Shown: positions 38,279-48,794, counted from the stretch's first letter. The stretch: DNA of 64,000 nt from Nitrososphaerota archaeon (GCA_024860875.1 JACPSZ010000001.1:1-64000); one strand, 5' to 3'. Program-made: numbers and translations. Notes: generated from the letters alone by a model not told the origin.

Positions 38279-39498
38279 AGCATCCTGTACTCGTAGCCTA
38301 GATTTGATAATTCCTTCGTGATTTCCTTTATCTGGTCTCTTCTGGCTATTTCAAAGCTCAACAGCACATCGACTTTGCCGAGGCCTATCTTCTGGCCCAA
38401 CCTGTCCTGCTGAACATCGAGCACGTTTGCATTCTTCGATGCAATTATGATGAGCAAATCTTTCAACGCACCGGGTCTGTCGAATAATTCTATGACCATC
38501 CTGACTATTCTGCCGCTCCTTGCAAGCCCTCTCTGTATTAATTGCCCAAGCAGGGGCATGTCTATGTTCCCCCCGCTTACGATCACGGCAACCTTCTTCC
38601 CTTCAAGCTCAGTTTTATGATGCAGTAGCGCTGCTAGTGCGGCCGCGCCCGCCGGCTCGACAACTATCTTCCCTCTTTCCAAAAGAAGGTAAACGGCCTC
38701 TGCAATTTCGTTGTCATCAACGGTAACCAGATTGTCGACGTATTCATTAACTATCTTGAAGGTCAGTTCACCGGGATTCTTTACTGCTATGCCATCAGCT
38801 ATGGTTCTCTCCATCGTTATGTTCGTTATCTTGCCATTCTGCACCGAAGTTACCATTGATGGAGCTGCAGCGGCCTGAACACCTACGATCTTGACATTGC
38901 GGTGCTTCTCTTTCATTGCCAGAGCAAGACCAGAAATCAGGCCCCCTCCTCCAACTGGAGCTACAACAGCATCGACCTTCTCCAGATCCTCCAGTAATTC
39001 AAGAGCTACGGTTCCCTGGCCAGCTATAACGTGAGGATCATCGAATGGATGTATCATCGTAGCAGAAGTATCCTTTGCTATCTCTATTGCTTTGGGAAGT
39101 GACTCATCGAAAGTAGAACCCGCCAAAACTATCTTTGCCCCGTAAGAAGAAACTGCAGCGATCTTTGCAGGAGAGGCCATTTCTGGCATGACTATCGTAC
39201 AAAGAATTCCTAGCTTTGAGGCTGCAAATGCTACCCCCTGAGCGTGGTTCCCTGCCGATGCCGCAATTACCCTCCTCTTTTCATCGTTCTTCAGATTGGC
39301 AAGTTTGTTGTAAGCACCCCTTACCTTGAATGAACCCGTCTTCTGCAGGTTCTCTAATTTTAGATAGATTTTTGATCCAGTAAGAGTGCTGAACGTAGCA
39401 GAAAAGTCTAGCGGTGTCTTTCTAGTGACATCTGCAAGAGCTTCCTTCGCCTGCAGTATATCATTATATGCTATTGTCAATGAGCAGGTGAACCCCAA
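38275..39498 (-). CDS. ilvA: threonine dehydratase (catabolic/biosynthetic, with ACT)
   Basis: 'KLENLQKTGSFKVRGAYNKL', 'SAGNHAQGVAFAASKLG', 'PVGGGGLISG'. Confidence 0.95.
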   Translation of the reverse strand: MGFTCSLTIAYNDILQAKEALADVTRKTPLDFSATFSTLTGSKIYLKLENLQKTGSFKVRGAYNKLANLKNDEKRRVIAASAGNHAQGVAFAASKLGILCTIVMPEMASPAKIAAVSSYGAKIVLAGSTFDESLPKAIEIAKDTSATMIHPFDDPHVIAGQGTVALELLEDLEKVDAVVAPVGGGGLISGLALAMKEKHRNVKIVGVQAAAAPSMVTSVQNGKITNITMERTIADGIAVKNPGELTFKIVNEYVDNLVTVDDNEIAEAVYLLLERGKIVVEPAGAAALAALLHHKTELEGKKVAVIVSGGNIDMPLLGQLIQRGLARSGRIVRMVIELFDRPGALKDLLIIIASKNANVLDVQQDRLGQKIGLGKVDVLLSFEIARRDQIKEITKELSNLGYEYRML

Positions 39499-39578
39499 CG
39501 GTGAGGGGTTTAAACTTTGAGCTTTACTGTTAACAAGAAGTCATTTCGTTTCCGATATAACGCTTAATTGCCACAACA

Positions 39579-39734
39579 ATGAATCAGCTTGAACCTATGA
39601 GCTCTGTAGAGGGTGCCCTAAAGAAGAAACTTAGCAAGGATGATTTCGAACTAGCATCCAAGCTGCTCAAGAGCCCAACATCAAAGATCAGAGACCTCAT
39701 AGAGGATAAAATCAACGAGGCGCTGCAGGATTGA
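39579..39734 (+). CDS. 51-aa helical microprotein upstream of the Rad50-like gene
   Basis: MNQLEPMSSVEGALKKKLSKDDFELASKLLKSPTSKIRDLIEDKINEALQD*; stop overlaps next TTG start (TTGA). Confidence 0.65.
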   Translation: MNQLEPMSSVEGALKKKLSKDDFELASKLLKSPTSKIRDLIEDKINEALQD

Positions 39735-41446
39735 AAATTGCTAAAATAGACCTCGTGGGCTTTAGGGGCTTGCTACAAGAGTCCCTTGCTCTCAGCAACC
39801 TTACTGTGTTCTCTGGGGATATGGGAAGTGGCAAAACTTCAAAACTGCTTTCTATACTCTACTGCCTTACGGGCTCTGCGCCCGCAGGGCTTACCTTGGA
39901 CGATTTGATCAACGTCGATTCAGACTTCATGTGGGTAAAAGCCACTACGGCCAACGGACAGGCACATACTATTGAGCGCAGGAAGAAGCGCAAGTCCGCC
40001 TCTACAATCAATACTAGCCTTGCAGAGATGCCTCCCTACGATGCAAGGATGTTCATTGAAGGCAGGCAGATAGCATCGTTATTCATAGGCGCAACTGCTG
40101 AAAAATCTCTCAAAATAGACGCAATGCTCGGCCTTGCAGAATACAACCAGATAGCATCAGAGATTTCGATACTGCCCGTTGAAAGAAAGGCCAATGAACT
40201 GAAGGGACTCAGAGACAAGGCCAAAGAGAGCAAAACAGCATCCGAAAAACTCAAGCAGATTACTGCCAACATGGGATCCATAGAAGCAAAGCTCAAGGAA
40301 GATTCAAAAAATGCTGATTCTTTGATCAAAGACTATCTCTGGGCTCAGAACATAGAGAAAACAGCAGAGGAGGCCAGAAAGGCCGAAGCCATGATACACT
40401 CAAAACAGACACTGCTTGGAAGCTACAGGAAGCAGAGGGCTTCGCTCCCATCATACGACGAAGCAATGAAGGACGAGTTGAACGAGCTAGAGGCAAGGCA
40501 CGATGCAGTAGGGAGAAGGATAACCTTTCTTGAGGCTGCGATGCAGACACTGGACATCGAAGGGAAGAAGGTCGAAGAGCTGACATTGTGTCCGCTATGC
40601 GGAGCATTTCTAACTACGAATTCACTCTCAAGATTCAAAGGCTACGATGCCGAATACAAGACACACATTTCCGAGCTCATGTCCATGCGGGACGAGCTTG
40701 ACGAAAAGCGGAAGCAGGTTGAGCAGGCTGACAAGAACAAGCAAAAGGTCGAATTCCTTACCAACCAGATAGCCGAGCTCGAACGAGAAATTTCATCGCT
40801 GAGCCAGTCTGTAAAAGCTGTTAGCGACCTGCAGAAGGCAAGGGACATAATTCGGAAGTATGGCGAAATTAGTCAGGAAAAGAGGGAGCTCGAAATTAGA
40901 AGATCGTCACTGCTGGAGCAGCAAGAGTCACTCATGGCTCTGCAGAAAGAACTGCAAGGAGTAGTCACGGAAGACCTTGACAAGAAAATTCTTCGCCTTG
41001 AGGAACTGCACGCAAGCCTGAAGAAGATAAAATCGGCTATGCTGGAGGCGCTAAGCGAAGCGAGGACATCGCACCTTGAAAAGATAAGGGGTTCTTTCAA
41101 GACCACATTCAGGAAGATTTACCCCTACGAGCGCTTTGTCGATGTTGATTTTGACACGCAGATGATTAGAGGGAAAGATGTCATGATCGTGAAGGCGATG
41201 GTCGATGGAAAGTGGATAACGTCGTCGCAGATGAGTACAGGTGAAAATGTGGCCCTGAGTTTTGCTTTACTCTATGCAATAAACGAGCTCGAAAAGTCTC
41301 CCATTTTGCTGCTGGACGAGCCAGAAGAAGGTCTGGACGAAAACGGCATACGAGGTCTCGCAGATGTCATGCGGAGTTTATCTGCCAACACGCAGATCGT
41401 ACTAGCGACTAGGAATCAGCTCCTTTCGAAGCTCCTCTCAAGGTGA
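39731..41446 (+). CDS. Rad50/SMC-like ATPase with zinc hook
   Basis: 571 aa; 'FSGDMGSGKTSKLL' Walker A, 'LCPLCGA' zinc hook, 'STGENVALSFALLYA', 'ILLLDEPEEGLD'. Confidence 0.9.
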   Translation: MKIAKIDLVGFRGLLQESLALSNLTVFSGDMGSGKTSKLLSILYCLTGSAPAGLTLDDLINVDSDFMWVKATTANGQAHTIERRKKRKSASTINTSLAEMPPYDARMFIEGRQIASLFIGATAEKSLKIDAMLGLAEYNQIASEISILPVERKANELKGLRDKAKESKTASEKLKQITANMGSIEAKLKEDSKNADSLIKDYLWAQNIEKTAEEARKAEAMIHSKQTLLGSYRKQRASLPSYDEAMKDELNELEARHDAVGRRITFLEAAMQTLDIEGKKVEELTLCPLCGAFLTTNSLSRFKGYDAEYKTHISELMSMRDELDEKRKQVEQADKNKQKVEFLTNQIAELEREISSLSQSVKAVSDLQKARDIIRKYGEISQEKRELEIRRSSLLEQQESLMALQKELQGVVTEDLDKKILRLEELHASLKKIKSAMLEALSEARTSHLEKIRGSFKTTFRKIYPYERFVDVDFDTQMIRGKDVMIVKAMVDGKWITSSQMSTGENVALSFALLYAINELEKSPILLLDEPEEGLDENGIRGLADVMRSLSANTQIVLATRNQLLSKLLSR

Positions 41447-41470
41447 TAACAAATATACGAATATTCTGAC

Positions 41471-42892
41471 ATGAAGATCATTGGTGTGATAGCTAGCGAA
41501 TCTTCGGATACCAATGCGAGGGTAATTCTTAATGAACACGAAGAGGTCAATGTAAAAGCCGAAGACCTTGTGCTTGTGGAGAATAGGGACTCTTCAATGG
41601 TCATGGCAGTGCTACGCAGCGGTCATGGATCGAACGAAAACCTAAGGCCCGGAGGCTACCATCCCGGAGTTGCGTTTGCAAGAGTCGGAGGCAAGCCATC
41701 TACAGCCAAGGAAACCTACGATTTCGCATTAACCGTTATAGGAGAAGTCGGCAACGGGGTAAAACAGAACAAGAAAATCATTACGCCGGGATGCGAGGTC
41801 AGAATATTTGATGATGAACATGACCCGATGAAGTTTCTTTCAGGCAATGGAAACAATGAAACCATAGCTCACTATGAAGGACACCCAAACTGGAAGGTTC
41901 CCGTGCAAGCAAAATTCATTACTTATCATATTGGAATATTTGCGAGCACCGGCGGAGGAAAATCGTATCTTGCAAGGCATCAGGTCATCCCCCTACTCGA
42001 AAATGCTGGTTATTCTGTTTTGATTCTTGACTGGAAGGGGAGGGATTATGCCCCATATTATCCAAAGGACAGAGTTCTCAGTATATCTGATCTCGCCTTT
42101 GATCCCGATACTGTCGCACGCTATCTTGTAAAGAAGATGGGCAATTTCGGCTATTACGGTTCAAGCGGTTCAGTAATACAAGCAGTCGAAGAGGTTGTCT
42201 TGATTGACAAATGGAGAGGATTGTCGCCTGATGAATTCAGGCAAATGCTCGAAACTTCTGTCATCAAAGAAGTGAACCCGAACAAGGTCATGTCAGGAAA
42301 ACCAAAGGAAGAGGAGCAGAGGTTCAAGAGAGGGTTATCTAGGCTCAAAAGTGAAGACATCCAGAACATTCTTGGCACTAAAAAGCCTGAAGATCTAATA
42401 AAAGAGGTTCAGAGGAAAAATGTCGCCATAGTCGACATGAAGAAAACAGGGAGGGATGAAAAACTTGCAATGTTTCTTACACTGGCAAATTACCTAATGG
42501 AGCAGATGCAGAACGATGAAGACCTTGATCTTGCTATGGTCATCGACGAGGGTCCTCAATACTGCCCTTTCAAGCCTGATGGAATCCAGAATCAAACTAC
42601 TGAGATTATCATAGATATGTGTGCTTTAGGTAGGACTCACAAACTCTGCATGTGCCTGCTTTCGCAGGGCATTGCTGGAGAAATCGGCATAAATGCAGCG
42701 GTAAGGAGGAATCTGAACACGCAATTCGTAGGCAAGATTCATCCTTTGGATATGAACGAAGCGGCAAACTGGCTCGCTCCGTACAACATAGATCCGAAAT
42801 TCCTGCTGTCACTACCTCCAGGCCGTTTTTATTTCATGGGAAGCATGAACGTTTCACCAATTCCACTGTTGATAACTTTTCCGATTGAATGA
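41471..42892 (+). CDS. herA: HerA-like DNA-translocating ATPase
   Basis: 'GIFASTGGGKSYLARHQVIPLLENAGYSVLILDWKG'. Confidence 0.9.
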   Translation: MKIIGVIASESSDTNARVILNEHEEVNVKAEDLVLVENRDSSMVMAVLRSGHGSNENLRPGGYHPGVAFARVGGKPSTAKETYDFALTVIGEVGNGVKQNKKIITPGCEVRIFDDEHDPMKFLSGNGNNETIAHYEGHPNWKVPVQAKFITYHIGIFASTGGGKSYLARHQVIPLLENAGYSVLILDWKGRDYAPYYPKDRVLSISDLAFDPDTVARYLVKKMGNFGYYGSSGSVIQAVEEVVLIDKWRGLSPDEFRQMLETSVIKEVNPNKVMSGKPKEEEQRFKRGLSRLKSEDIQNILGTKKPEDLIKEVQRKNVAIVDMKKTGRDEKLAMFLTLANYLMEQMQNDEDLDLAMVIDEGPQYCPFKPDGIQNQTTEIIIDMCALGRTHKLCMCLLSQGIAGEIGINAAVRRNLNTQFVGKIHPLDMNEAANWLAPYNIDPKFLLSLPPGRFYFMGSMNVSPIPLLITFPIE

Positions 42893-44097
42893 AAATGACA
42901 GAGCAGGAAGAAACTACAGCATGGGCAAAGATGCCTTCCCAGCTGCAGCATGAATTCATGGGCGATGCTGGGAGAGAAGCGGAAAAGGTCAAGAAGAGTT
43001 TGGCACAGAAACTGAAGAAGCTAGAGCGGCTAAAGAAATCCTTTGAAACGAAAAAGATTCCTGAAAATGATAATTGGAAGAAACTTCGCGTTGCTGCAGT
43101 GGATGGGTCCAATTCTCCTTCAACGAGCGAGAGGCTTGGCGTTAGATATGGAGCTTTTGCAGCGGGATTCATGATATTTGAGGGGAATAGAATCGTTGAT
43201 GAAGGTTACAGATCAGGGAGCTACTCACAGGAGCAGCTTTCGGATAGAGATATTGCAAGAGACACCCTTTCGATGCTTAGGACAAGGTTAGAAAGGGAAG
43301 TCGCACTTTATTGTCTACAGAAGAATGTTGATTACATTCTGATAGATGGAAGCTTTTTCGGCTATGGAGCTGAGGCCCTCATGATCAATGGGAAGGATAT
43401 TGGAGTTCAAGGCTATAACAATGGAAGTGAACTCACGCTCGATATTGGTAATAAGACCTGGGAACTGCTAAAGTCTGGAAAAGTTGCAGGTATCATAAAA
43501 CGCACCAGAACATCTGTCATAGACGGTTGGCTGACTAAGATGAATGGAACAGCCGCAGAATGCTTGAATATGAACGACAAATATGCCATGACTTACATCC
43601 TACCTCTTAGACATTGGTTCGCGTTTGAGTGGTTGCTTGAGGAAAAGTCTGCACATCATTACCATGCAAGGTTTCGTAACGTCTTCAGACTCTTCATGGA
43701 GAAGGGAAGAAACTTATCAACAGATGTAATATGGGGGCGGACGAAAAAGAACTTTGAAAGGAACTGCATCCGCAATCTGCTTAAAACTGGAGCGCTTGTA
43801 AGTCAATCAGCAAGGTACTTTGTTAGATGTTCTGCAAACCCCCCGTTCCAGTTTGAAATGTTCGAAAAGGCTGATCCTGCTCCTCTGCTGCCATACTTCC
43901 TCGCATTTCATAATCCTGCAACAGGCCTCCCATGGCCCATAGATTTGATAGACGCTAACGTTTCCGTACCTCAGGGCTTTACAAAAGAGTTTGTTGACGA
44001 AGTTCAGGCAAGACTATTGCATGATCCTGAAATGAGTGATAAATTGAAGCTGATGGAGTTCTTCTCATACCTAAATCCGCAGAAGGAAGAGGAATAG
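42889..44097 (+). CDS. nurA: NurA-domain nuclease
   Basis: 'LRVAAVDGSNSPSTSERLGVRYGAFAAG', 'DYILIDGSFFG'; overlaps herA stop. Confidence 0.88.
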   Translation: MKMTEQEETTAWAKMPSQLQHEFMGDAGREAEKVKKSLAQKLKKLERLKKSFETKKIPENDNWKKLRVAAVDGSNSPSTSERLGVRYGAFAAGFMIFEGNRIVDEGYRSGSYSQEQLSDRDIARDTLSMLRTRLEREVALYCLQKNVDYILIDGSFFGYGAEALMINGKDIGVQGYNNGSELTLDIGNKTWELLKSGKVAGIIKRTRTSVIDGWLTKMNGTAAECLNMNDKYAMTYILPLRHWFAFEWLLEEKSAHHYHARFRNVFRLFMEKGRNLSTDVIWGRTKKNFERNCIRNLLKTGALVSQSARYFVRCSANPPFQFEMFEKADPAPLLPYFLAFHNPATGLPWPIDLIDANVSVPQGFTKEFVDEVQARLLHDPEMSDKLKLMEFFSYLNPQKEEE

Positions 44098-44179
44098 AAA
44101 TTATGATTCTTCGCGTGTCATAGTTTAACCTAGCACTAGAGTTACGAAACATAACCTCAATTCCGCTGTACTCATATAG

Positions 44180-44653
44180 TTGGGCGCAGTCCAAAGGAGG
44201 GAATTGCCTCTTGTCGCCGTCTGGGTTAAGGTGCTCTACGTCATCTGGAAGAAAAGAAGAATGGAAGCAGATCTCAACGTCCTCAAAGATGCCCTCAACT
44301 ACAAAGATGAAAGGCAACTCAGGGACATCGTCCCGCGTCTGATCCACGAGGGGTTACTCGAAGTAGAGCGTCGGCTTGGGAAGCCGGACGTATGGCGGGT
44401 CACGCGTGATGGTCGTACCAAAATCAGGTTCCTGACTTTCCCAGTGGTAGCTTATGCAATATTGATTGTCTTCGGGTTCGCCGCGATAGCGGGGGGCGTT
44501 AACTCATTCATGTTGAAAGTGCAAATACAGCCGTCGGATCTGGTCGGTATCGGATCTACCATCCTGACGTTCGGGGTTTTCCTCTGGCTGATGAGTCGGA
44601 ACCTCGAGAAGGAGATTCTCAGGGTGGAGAACCAAGATGAACCTAGCCAGTGA
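44180..44653 (+). CDS. winged-helix protein with C-terminal TM segments
   Basis: 157 aa; 'DIVPRLIHEGLLEVERRLGKPDVWRVTRDG' then two TM helices. Confidence 0.6.
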   Translation: MGAVQRRELPLVAVWVKVLYVIWKKRRMEADLNVLKDALNYKDERQLRDIVPRLIHEGLLEVERRLGKPDVWRVTRDGRTKIRFLTFPVVAYAILIVFGFAAIAGGVNSFMLKVQIQPSDLVGIGSTILTFGVFLWLMSRNLEKEILRVENQDEPSQ

Positions 44654-44741
44654 TGGATCTCCCTTGTCAAGGAGAACTAATCCCTGCAAAGGGACGAGCA
44701 ATCCGTTATACCTAGTTCTTGCATAAGTAGAGCGAAAGCAA

Positions 44742-44897
44742 ATGCATCCGACAATCGCGCTGTGGATTATAGGAATCGCGCTAATAGTTGCATCTTGGTA
44801 CATCCCAGACGGCATCGGCTTCCTGATATTAGGAATCGTGTCGCTCGTCGTTGGGGCTGTCCTAGGGCTCAGGTCCGAGGGAGCTGGAAGAACCTAG
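44742..44897 (+). CDS. 51-aa membrane microprotein
   Basis: MHPTIALWIIGIALIVASWYIPDGIGFLILGIVSLVVGAVLGLRSEGAGRT*; TATA-like box about 35 nt upstream. Confidence 0.55.
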   Translation: MHPTIALWIIGIALIVASWYIPDGIGFLILGIVSLVVGAVLGLRSEGAGRT

Positions 44898-44898
44898 C

Positions 44899-45696
44899 AT
44901 GATAACAGTGGCCGCCATCAAGATTGGATTTATGAAGAGGCAGGTACTCTACTCTTCCGTCTTGTTGTTCAGTGCGGCATACGCCCTGTCCCCACCCGCC
45001 TTAGTTCTCAGGTTGGTTTTGCTCGTTGCGATATGGCTGTCCGCAGAACTCACTTTCATACTCTTCGTAAGGGGTCTCGTCAAAACGCCATTGGAGCTAT
45101 ACTTCTCAAGGAAAAGCCTGAAACCCACCGAAGTTGCCGAAATTAGGGAGGTTGCTCAGAAGGTAGGGGTACACCTTCCTGAGAAGGCGTTCTGGCTTAC
45201 CGAAAGGGACATCACTGTAGCGACTAATATCTACTCAAAGAAGATGCTCCTGAACAAGAACTTGGTTGGAAAGCTCACCGGGGATGAACTGCGCTTTGTG
45301 GGAGGACATGAAATAACTCACATAATTGAAAGGACGCGTTCTTTCGTCTTGCTCGTTGCGTACGGGGTTGGCGCGACTTTGGTTGCCGCAGTACCGCTTG
45401 CAATCTTGGGCCTCCCATCCACGCTCATCTCTTTGCCTGCTTCTGCTACCATGATTATTGCGATATGCTCCGCTCTGCGAAAGATGGAACTTCGCGCTGA
45501 CCGTGGAGGGGCTAAATTCGTCTCGTTTGATGTGGCTGAAAGTGCAATGATTAAGGTCTATGACGAGTATGGGATAGACTTCGCCAGCGACACACATCCC
45601 TCTGGAAATACTCGTATTAGGAATCTGAAGAAATTTTACAATCAGCTCGCCACCGAAACCCAAAAAGAGCTGGGCGCCGGAGGCGAGCTAGGCTAG
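44899..45696 (+). CDS. M48 family metallopeptidase (HtpX-like)
   Basis: HExxH in 'GGHEITHIIERT'; N-terminal TM helices; start possibly 44932. Confidence 0.85.
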   Translation: MITVAAIKIGFMKRQVLYSSVLLFSAAYALSPPALVLRLVLLVAIWLSAELTFILFVRGLVKTPLELYFSRKSLKPTEVAEIREVAQKVGVHLPEKAFWLTERDITVATNIYSKKMLLNKNLVGKLTGDELRFVGGHEITHIIERTRSFVLLVAYGVGATLVAAVPLAILGLPSTLISLPASATMIIAICSALRKMELRADRGGAKFVSFDVAESAMIKVYDEYGIDFASDTHPSGNTRIRNLKKFYNQLATETQKELGAGGELG

Positions 45697-45782
45697 GTTT
45701 TAGAGCCTCTGCACATAAAATAATGGAACATCTGAAGAAGGATAACGCAAAGGAAAAAAATAACGAACCATAATGCCTGCCC

Positions 45783-46241
45783 ATGGCGGTCCTTCGCAAA
45801 ATCCTTGTTGCAGTTGACGGCTCCGAAGCTTCTGTAAAAGCTACAGACTTTGCACTCACGATAGCTAAGAACAATGAGGCAGAAGCAATCTTCCTTCACG
45901 TGATAGAATCCGCTAAAGCTGCAAAGGGACTCGAAGAGGAGGTCGCTCCTACGCAGAGGCTTCCCGAACCTGCTGGCAAGATTTACCTTGAATCCATCCT
46001 TCAAAAAGTAATGAAAAGGTACGAAACATTGATTCAAAGAGGCGGGGTTAAGCATACGGAAAAGGTGCTAGTTGGAAAGCCTGCAGATAAAATTGTAGAA
46101 ACTGCAAAGAAGCTTAAGGTGGATATGATAGTGCTTGGCTTTGTGGGGGTAAAAGGGGTTAGAAAGGTTGGCGTCCTCGGGAGCGTCTCGAGGGCAGTTT
46201 CGGAAAAATCGACAGTGCCCGTAACTATCGTTCCACTATAA
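45783..46241 (+). CDS. universal stress protein (UspA family)
   Basis: 'KILVAVDGSEASVKATDFALTIA'. Confidence 0.92.
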   Translation: MAVLRKILVAVDGSEASVKATDFALTIAKNNEAEAIFLHVIESAKAAKGLEEEVAPTQRLPEPAGKIYLESILQKVMKRYETLIQRGGVKHTEKVLVGKPADKIVETAKKLKVDMIVLGFVGVKGVRKVGVLGSVSRAVSEKSTVPVTIVPL

Positions 46242-46266
46242 ATCACAGCAGTTTTCCATCTATACC

Positions 46267-46509
46267 GTGCTTGAACCTGTATTGAAAAAGAGCAGAGGTT
46301 TTGATTATATCTGCCTGAATGTAAATGACGGAGGCAAGGACATTCGACTTTCCTGCTTGGGAAGGCATGGCAGGGTAAGGTTGCCAATATCAGAGCATAC
46401 AAGGAAGAAGATAGAAGAAAGATTTGGGGATAAAATAGACTGGGAAGACTTGGAGAACAAGATACGCAAGTTGCAAGTCCTACAAAAGTCCAATTTCCAA
46501 AGGTTTTAA
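46267..46509 (+). CDS. small hypothetical protein
   Basis: 80 aa, GTG start, charged C-terminal helix. Confidence 0.5.
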   Translation: MLEPVLKKSRGFDYICLNVNDGGKDIRLSCLGRHGRVRLPISEHTRKKIEERFGDKIDWEDLENKIRKLQVLQKSNFQRF

Positions 46510-46519
46510 GAAAGCTCTT

Positions 46520-47167
46520 TTGGCTAAACAAGTTATGTCCAAGAAGGCCCGAGGAAAGAGCAACACATTGAAAATCGCTGCAGGTGTGATTTTGGTTCTC
46601 TTTGTTGCATCAGGAGCTTTGGCGGCTATAAGCGGTTTGTTTAGTAGCCCCAGTCAGCAGCAGACGACCGTGCAAAAATCTGCTCAAGAAGTAGCTGTAA
46701 TCGAGACCAACATGGGTACGATAGTCTTCAAGTTCCATCCCGAGGTCGCTCCCAAAACCGTAGAGAATTTCAAGAAGCTTGCAAATTCAGGATTCTACAA
46801 TGGGACTCACTTTCACAGAGTGATTCCAGAATTCATGATACAGGGAGGAGACCCGAACAGCAGGAGTTCAAACAGGTCAATTCATGGAATGGGAGGCCCA
46901 GGCTATAAGATACCCGCCGAGTTCAGCAAGCTTTTGCACACGAGGGGCATGGTTTCGATGGCAAGGGGGGAGGACATCAACAGTGCAGGCTCGCAGTTCT
47001 TTATTATGGTAAAGGATACTCCAGACTTGGATGGAAAGTATACGATCTTTGGCGAGGTTATTCAGGGAATGGATGTTGTTGATAAAATTGTCAATGTTAG
47101 GAGAGATGGAAATAATAACCCGCTAGATCCCGTAATAATGAATAGGGTCTACATAAAACAGGGTTAG
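46520..47167 (+). CDS. cyclophilin-type peptidyl-prolyl isomerase, membrane-anchored
   Basis: 'FYNGTHFHRVIPEFMIQGGDP', 'AGSQFFIMVKDTPDLDGKYTIFGEV'. Confidence 0.95.
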   Translation: MAKQVMSKKARGKSNTLKIAAGVILVLFVASGALAAISGLFSSPSQQQTTVQKSAQEVAVIETNMGTIVFKFHPEVAPKTVENFKKLANSGFYNGTHFHRVIPEFMIQGGDPNSRSSNRSIHGMGGPGYKIPAEFSKLLHTRGMVSMARGEDINSAGSQFFIMVKDTPDLDGKYTIFGEVIQGMDVVDKIVNVRRDGNNNPLDPVIMNRVYIKQG

Positions 47168-48774
47168 CTGCTGACAAAACTAGATAATTTCATTTCAAAA
47201 GCTGCAATAGGATTCCTCATCCCCAGATTCTGCAGGACTTCTGGGTGAACCTCTCCTATAGAGCCGCACCTTTTGCCATTGTACACTATCTCAGCAGTTC
47301 TTCCTTCTATGAAAGGAGGCATCTCTGCCGCTTTGGTTAGAATCTGAACTCCAAAAGCCTGCCTGACAAGTGCTGAAAGGTAGGAGTGAATTTCTGTAAA
47401 ATTAGCAGATGAATGAGAAACTGCTCCTGCAACCCTGTACTCCTCAATTATCACTCCTTCTTTCTTTATGAAGACCTTGCCTATTTCGAAAATTTTTTGA
47501 GGATACTCTTCATGAATGTTTTTTGATAATGTGAGCAGAATAGTTGGCAGCATCGAAGGTTTGAGCACTTCATGTTCTGCACTCTTGCTCTTGTCAACTC
47601 TGATCAATTGCGCATCTATTCCTGCATTTTTCAACAGGTCTTCTCCGACAAGACTAAAGTTCACGACTTCCAGCATGCCCAAGCCCATCGCAGTCTCGCG
47701 AACCCTCGAAAGCTCCACCTGCAACGGATTGTACTTGCCGACTGCCTTGGAAGCTGGGAAGGAAAGCTCCATCCTGAATATTCCATATCCCAAGGCAATC
47801 TCCTCTACCAAGTCTACAGGATGTATGATGTCTATTCTGTACCCCGGAACCTTTGCAACGATTTTATTTGAATCTGCTTTAGATTGTAATCTAGCCTTCC
47901 TTAAACTCTTCACCATTTCCTCTTTGGTCAGTTGGAGACCAAGAAGCCGATTTGCGTATTCAACATCAACAGCTTCCTGCCTTGCAGACAAATCTGGAGT
48001 TATCAAACTTTGATCAGGGTATGGTACCTTAACAGATTCTATTAATGCCCCAGCATCGCTGAGGGTAGTTGCGACCACTGCAAGAGCGTTTTCAGCCGTT
48101 TTCAGGTCGGTTGCAGTTATGTCAATGAACAAGTTTTTGGTGCTGCTCGAAAGGCGTGTCAATTCTCCGTTGATGATTGGGGGAAATGACAATACTCCTC
48201 CAGCGGAATCTCGCAGAAGGGGATACTTGCTGAACTGGTTTACCAGATGCGCATACTCTCTTCCAGTGCTGGTCGAGGTCAGAATGTCCTGCATGGACAT
48301 GCTCTTGGTTTCGTTGAGTGGAACAAACAAGAAAGTTGGTTCGACTGCAAGGTACTCCAGCGGAGGTTTGAGCACATCAAGATTGTGTATCCCTATCGAA
48401 ACCTTCTTTCTCATTCTGCCTATGCCGTTGTGCAAGTCCTCTTGGAGGGCGATTATCTGTCTGATAGATTCGTCATCAAGTTTTATGTTTCTTGCAACAG
48501 CCGCAACGATAAATGGCCTGATGCTCTGGACAGATTTGTCCACTTTGACAATAATCTTACCTTTGGAAACATTATAATCTTTCCATGCGGTTTGGAGCTC
48601 AAGGAAACTATTCAATGCTTTTGCTATGCCGTAATCAGTTGCAAAATCAGGTCTGTTAGGGTTGTATTCTATTCGAAGATAGTCTTCAGTAACTTCTTCA
48701 AGGTCCAAGCCGAGATAAGGAATTGTCTCCTCCAGCTTCTTCTTGCTCACCTGCCCTTTGAGCATTGAATTCAA
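47164..48774 (-). CDS. pheT: phenylalanyl-tRNA synthetase beta subunit
   Basis: 'VEYNPNRPDFATDYGIAKAL' and length/context next to pheS. Confidence 0.93.
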   Translation of the reverse strand: MNSMLKGQVSKKKLEETIPYLGLDLEEVTEDYLRIEYNPNRPDFATDYGIAKALNSFLELQTAWKDYNVSKGKIIVKVDKSVQSIRPFIVAAVARNIKLDDESIRQIIALQEDLHNGIGRMRKKVSIGIHNLDVLKPPLEYLAVEPTFLFVPLNETKSMSMQDILTSTSTGREYAHLVNQFSKYPLLRDSAGGVLSFPPIINGELTRLSSSTKNLFIDITATDLKTAENALAVVATTLSDAGALIESVKVPYPDQSLITPDLSARQEAVDVEYANRLLGLQLTKEEMVKSLRKARLQSKADSNKIVAKVPGYRIDIIHPVDLVEEIALGYGIFRMELSFPASKAVGKYNPLQVELSRVRETAMGLGMLEVVNFSLVGEDLLKNAGIDAQLIRVDKSKSAEHEVLKPSMLPTILLTLSKNIHEEYPQKIFEIGKVFIKKEGVIIEEYRVAGAVSHSSANFTEIHSYLSALVRQAFGVQILTKAAEMPPFIEGRTAEIVYNGKRCGSIGEVHPEVLQNLGMRNPIAAFEMKLSSFVSS

Positions 48775-48794
48775 CCTTGCAAAGTATACTTGGA

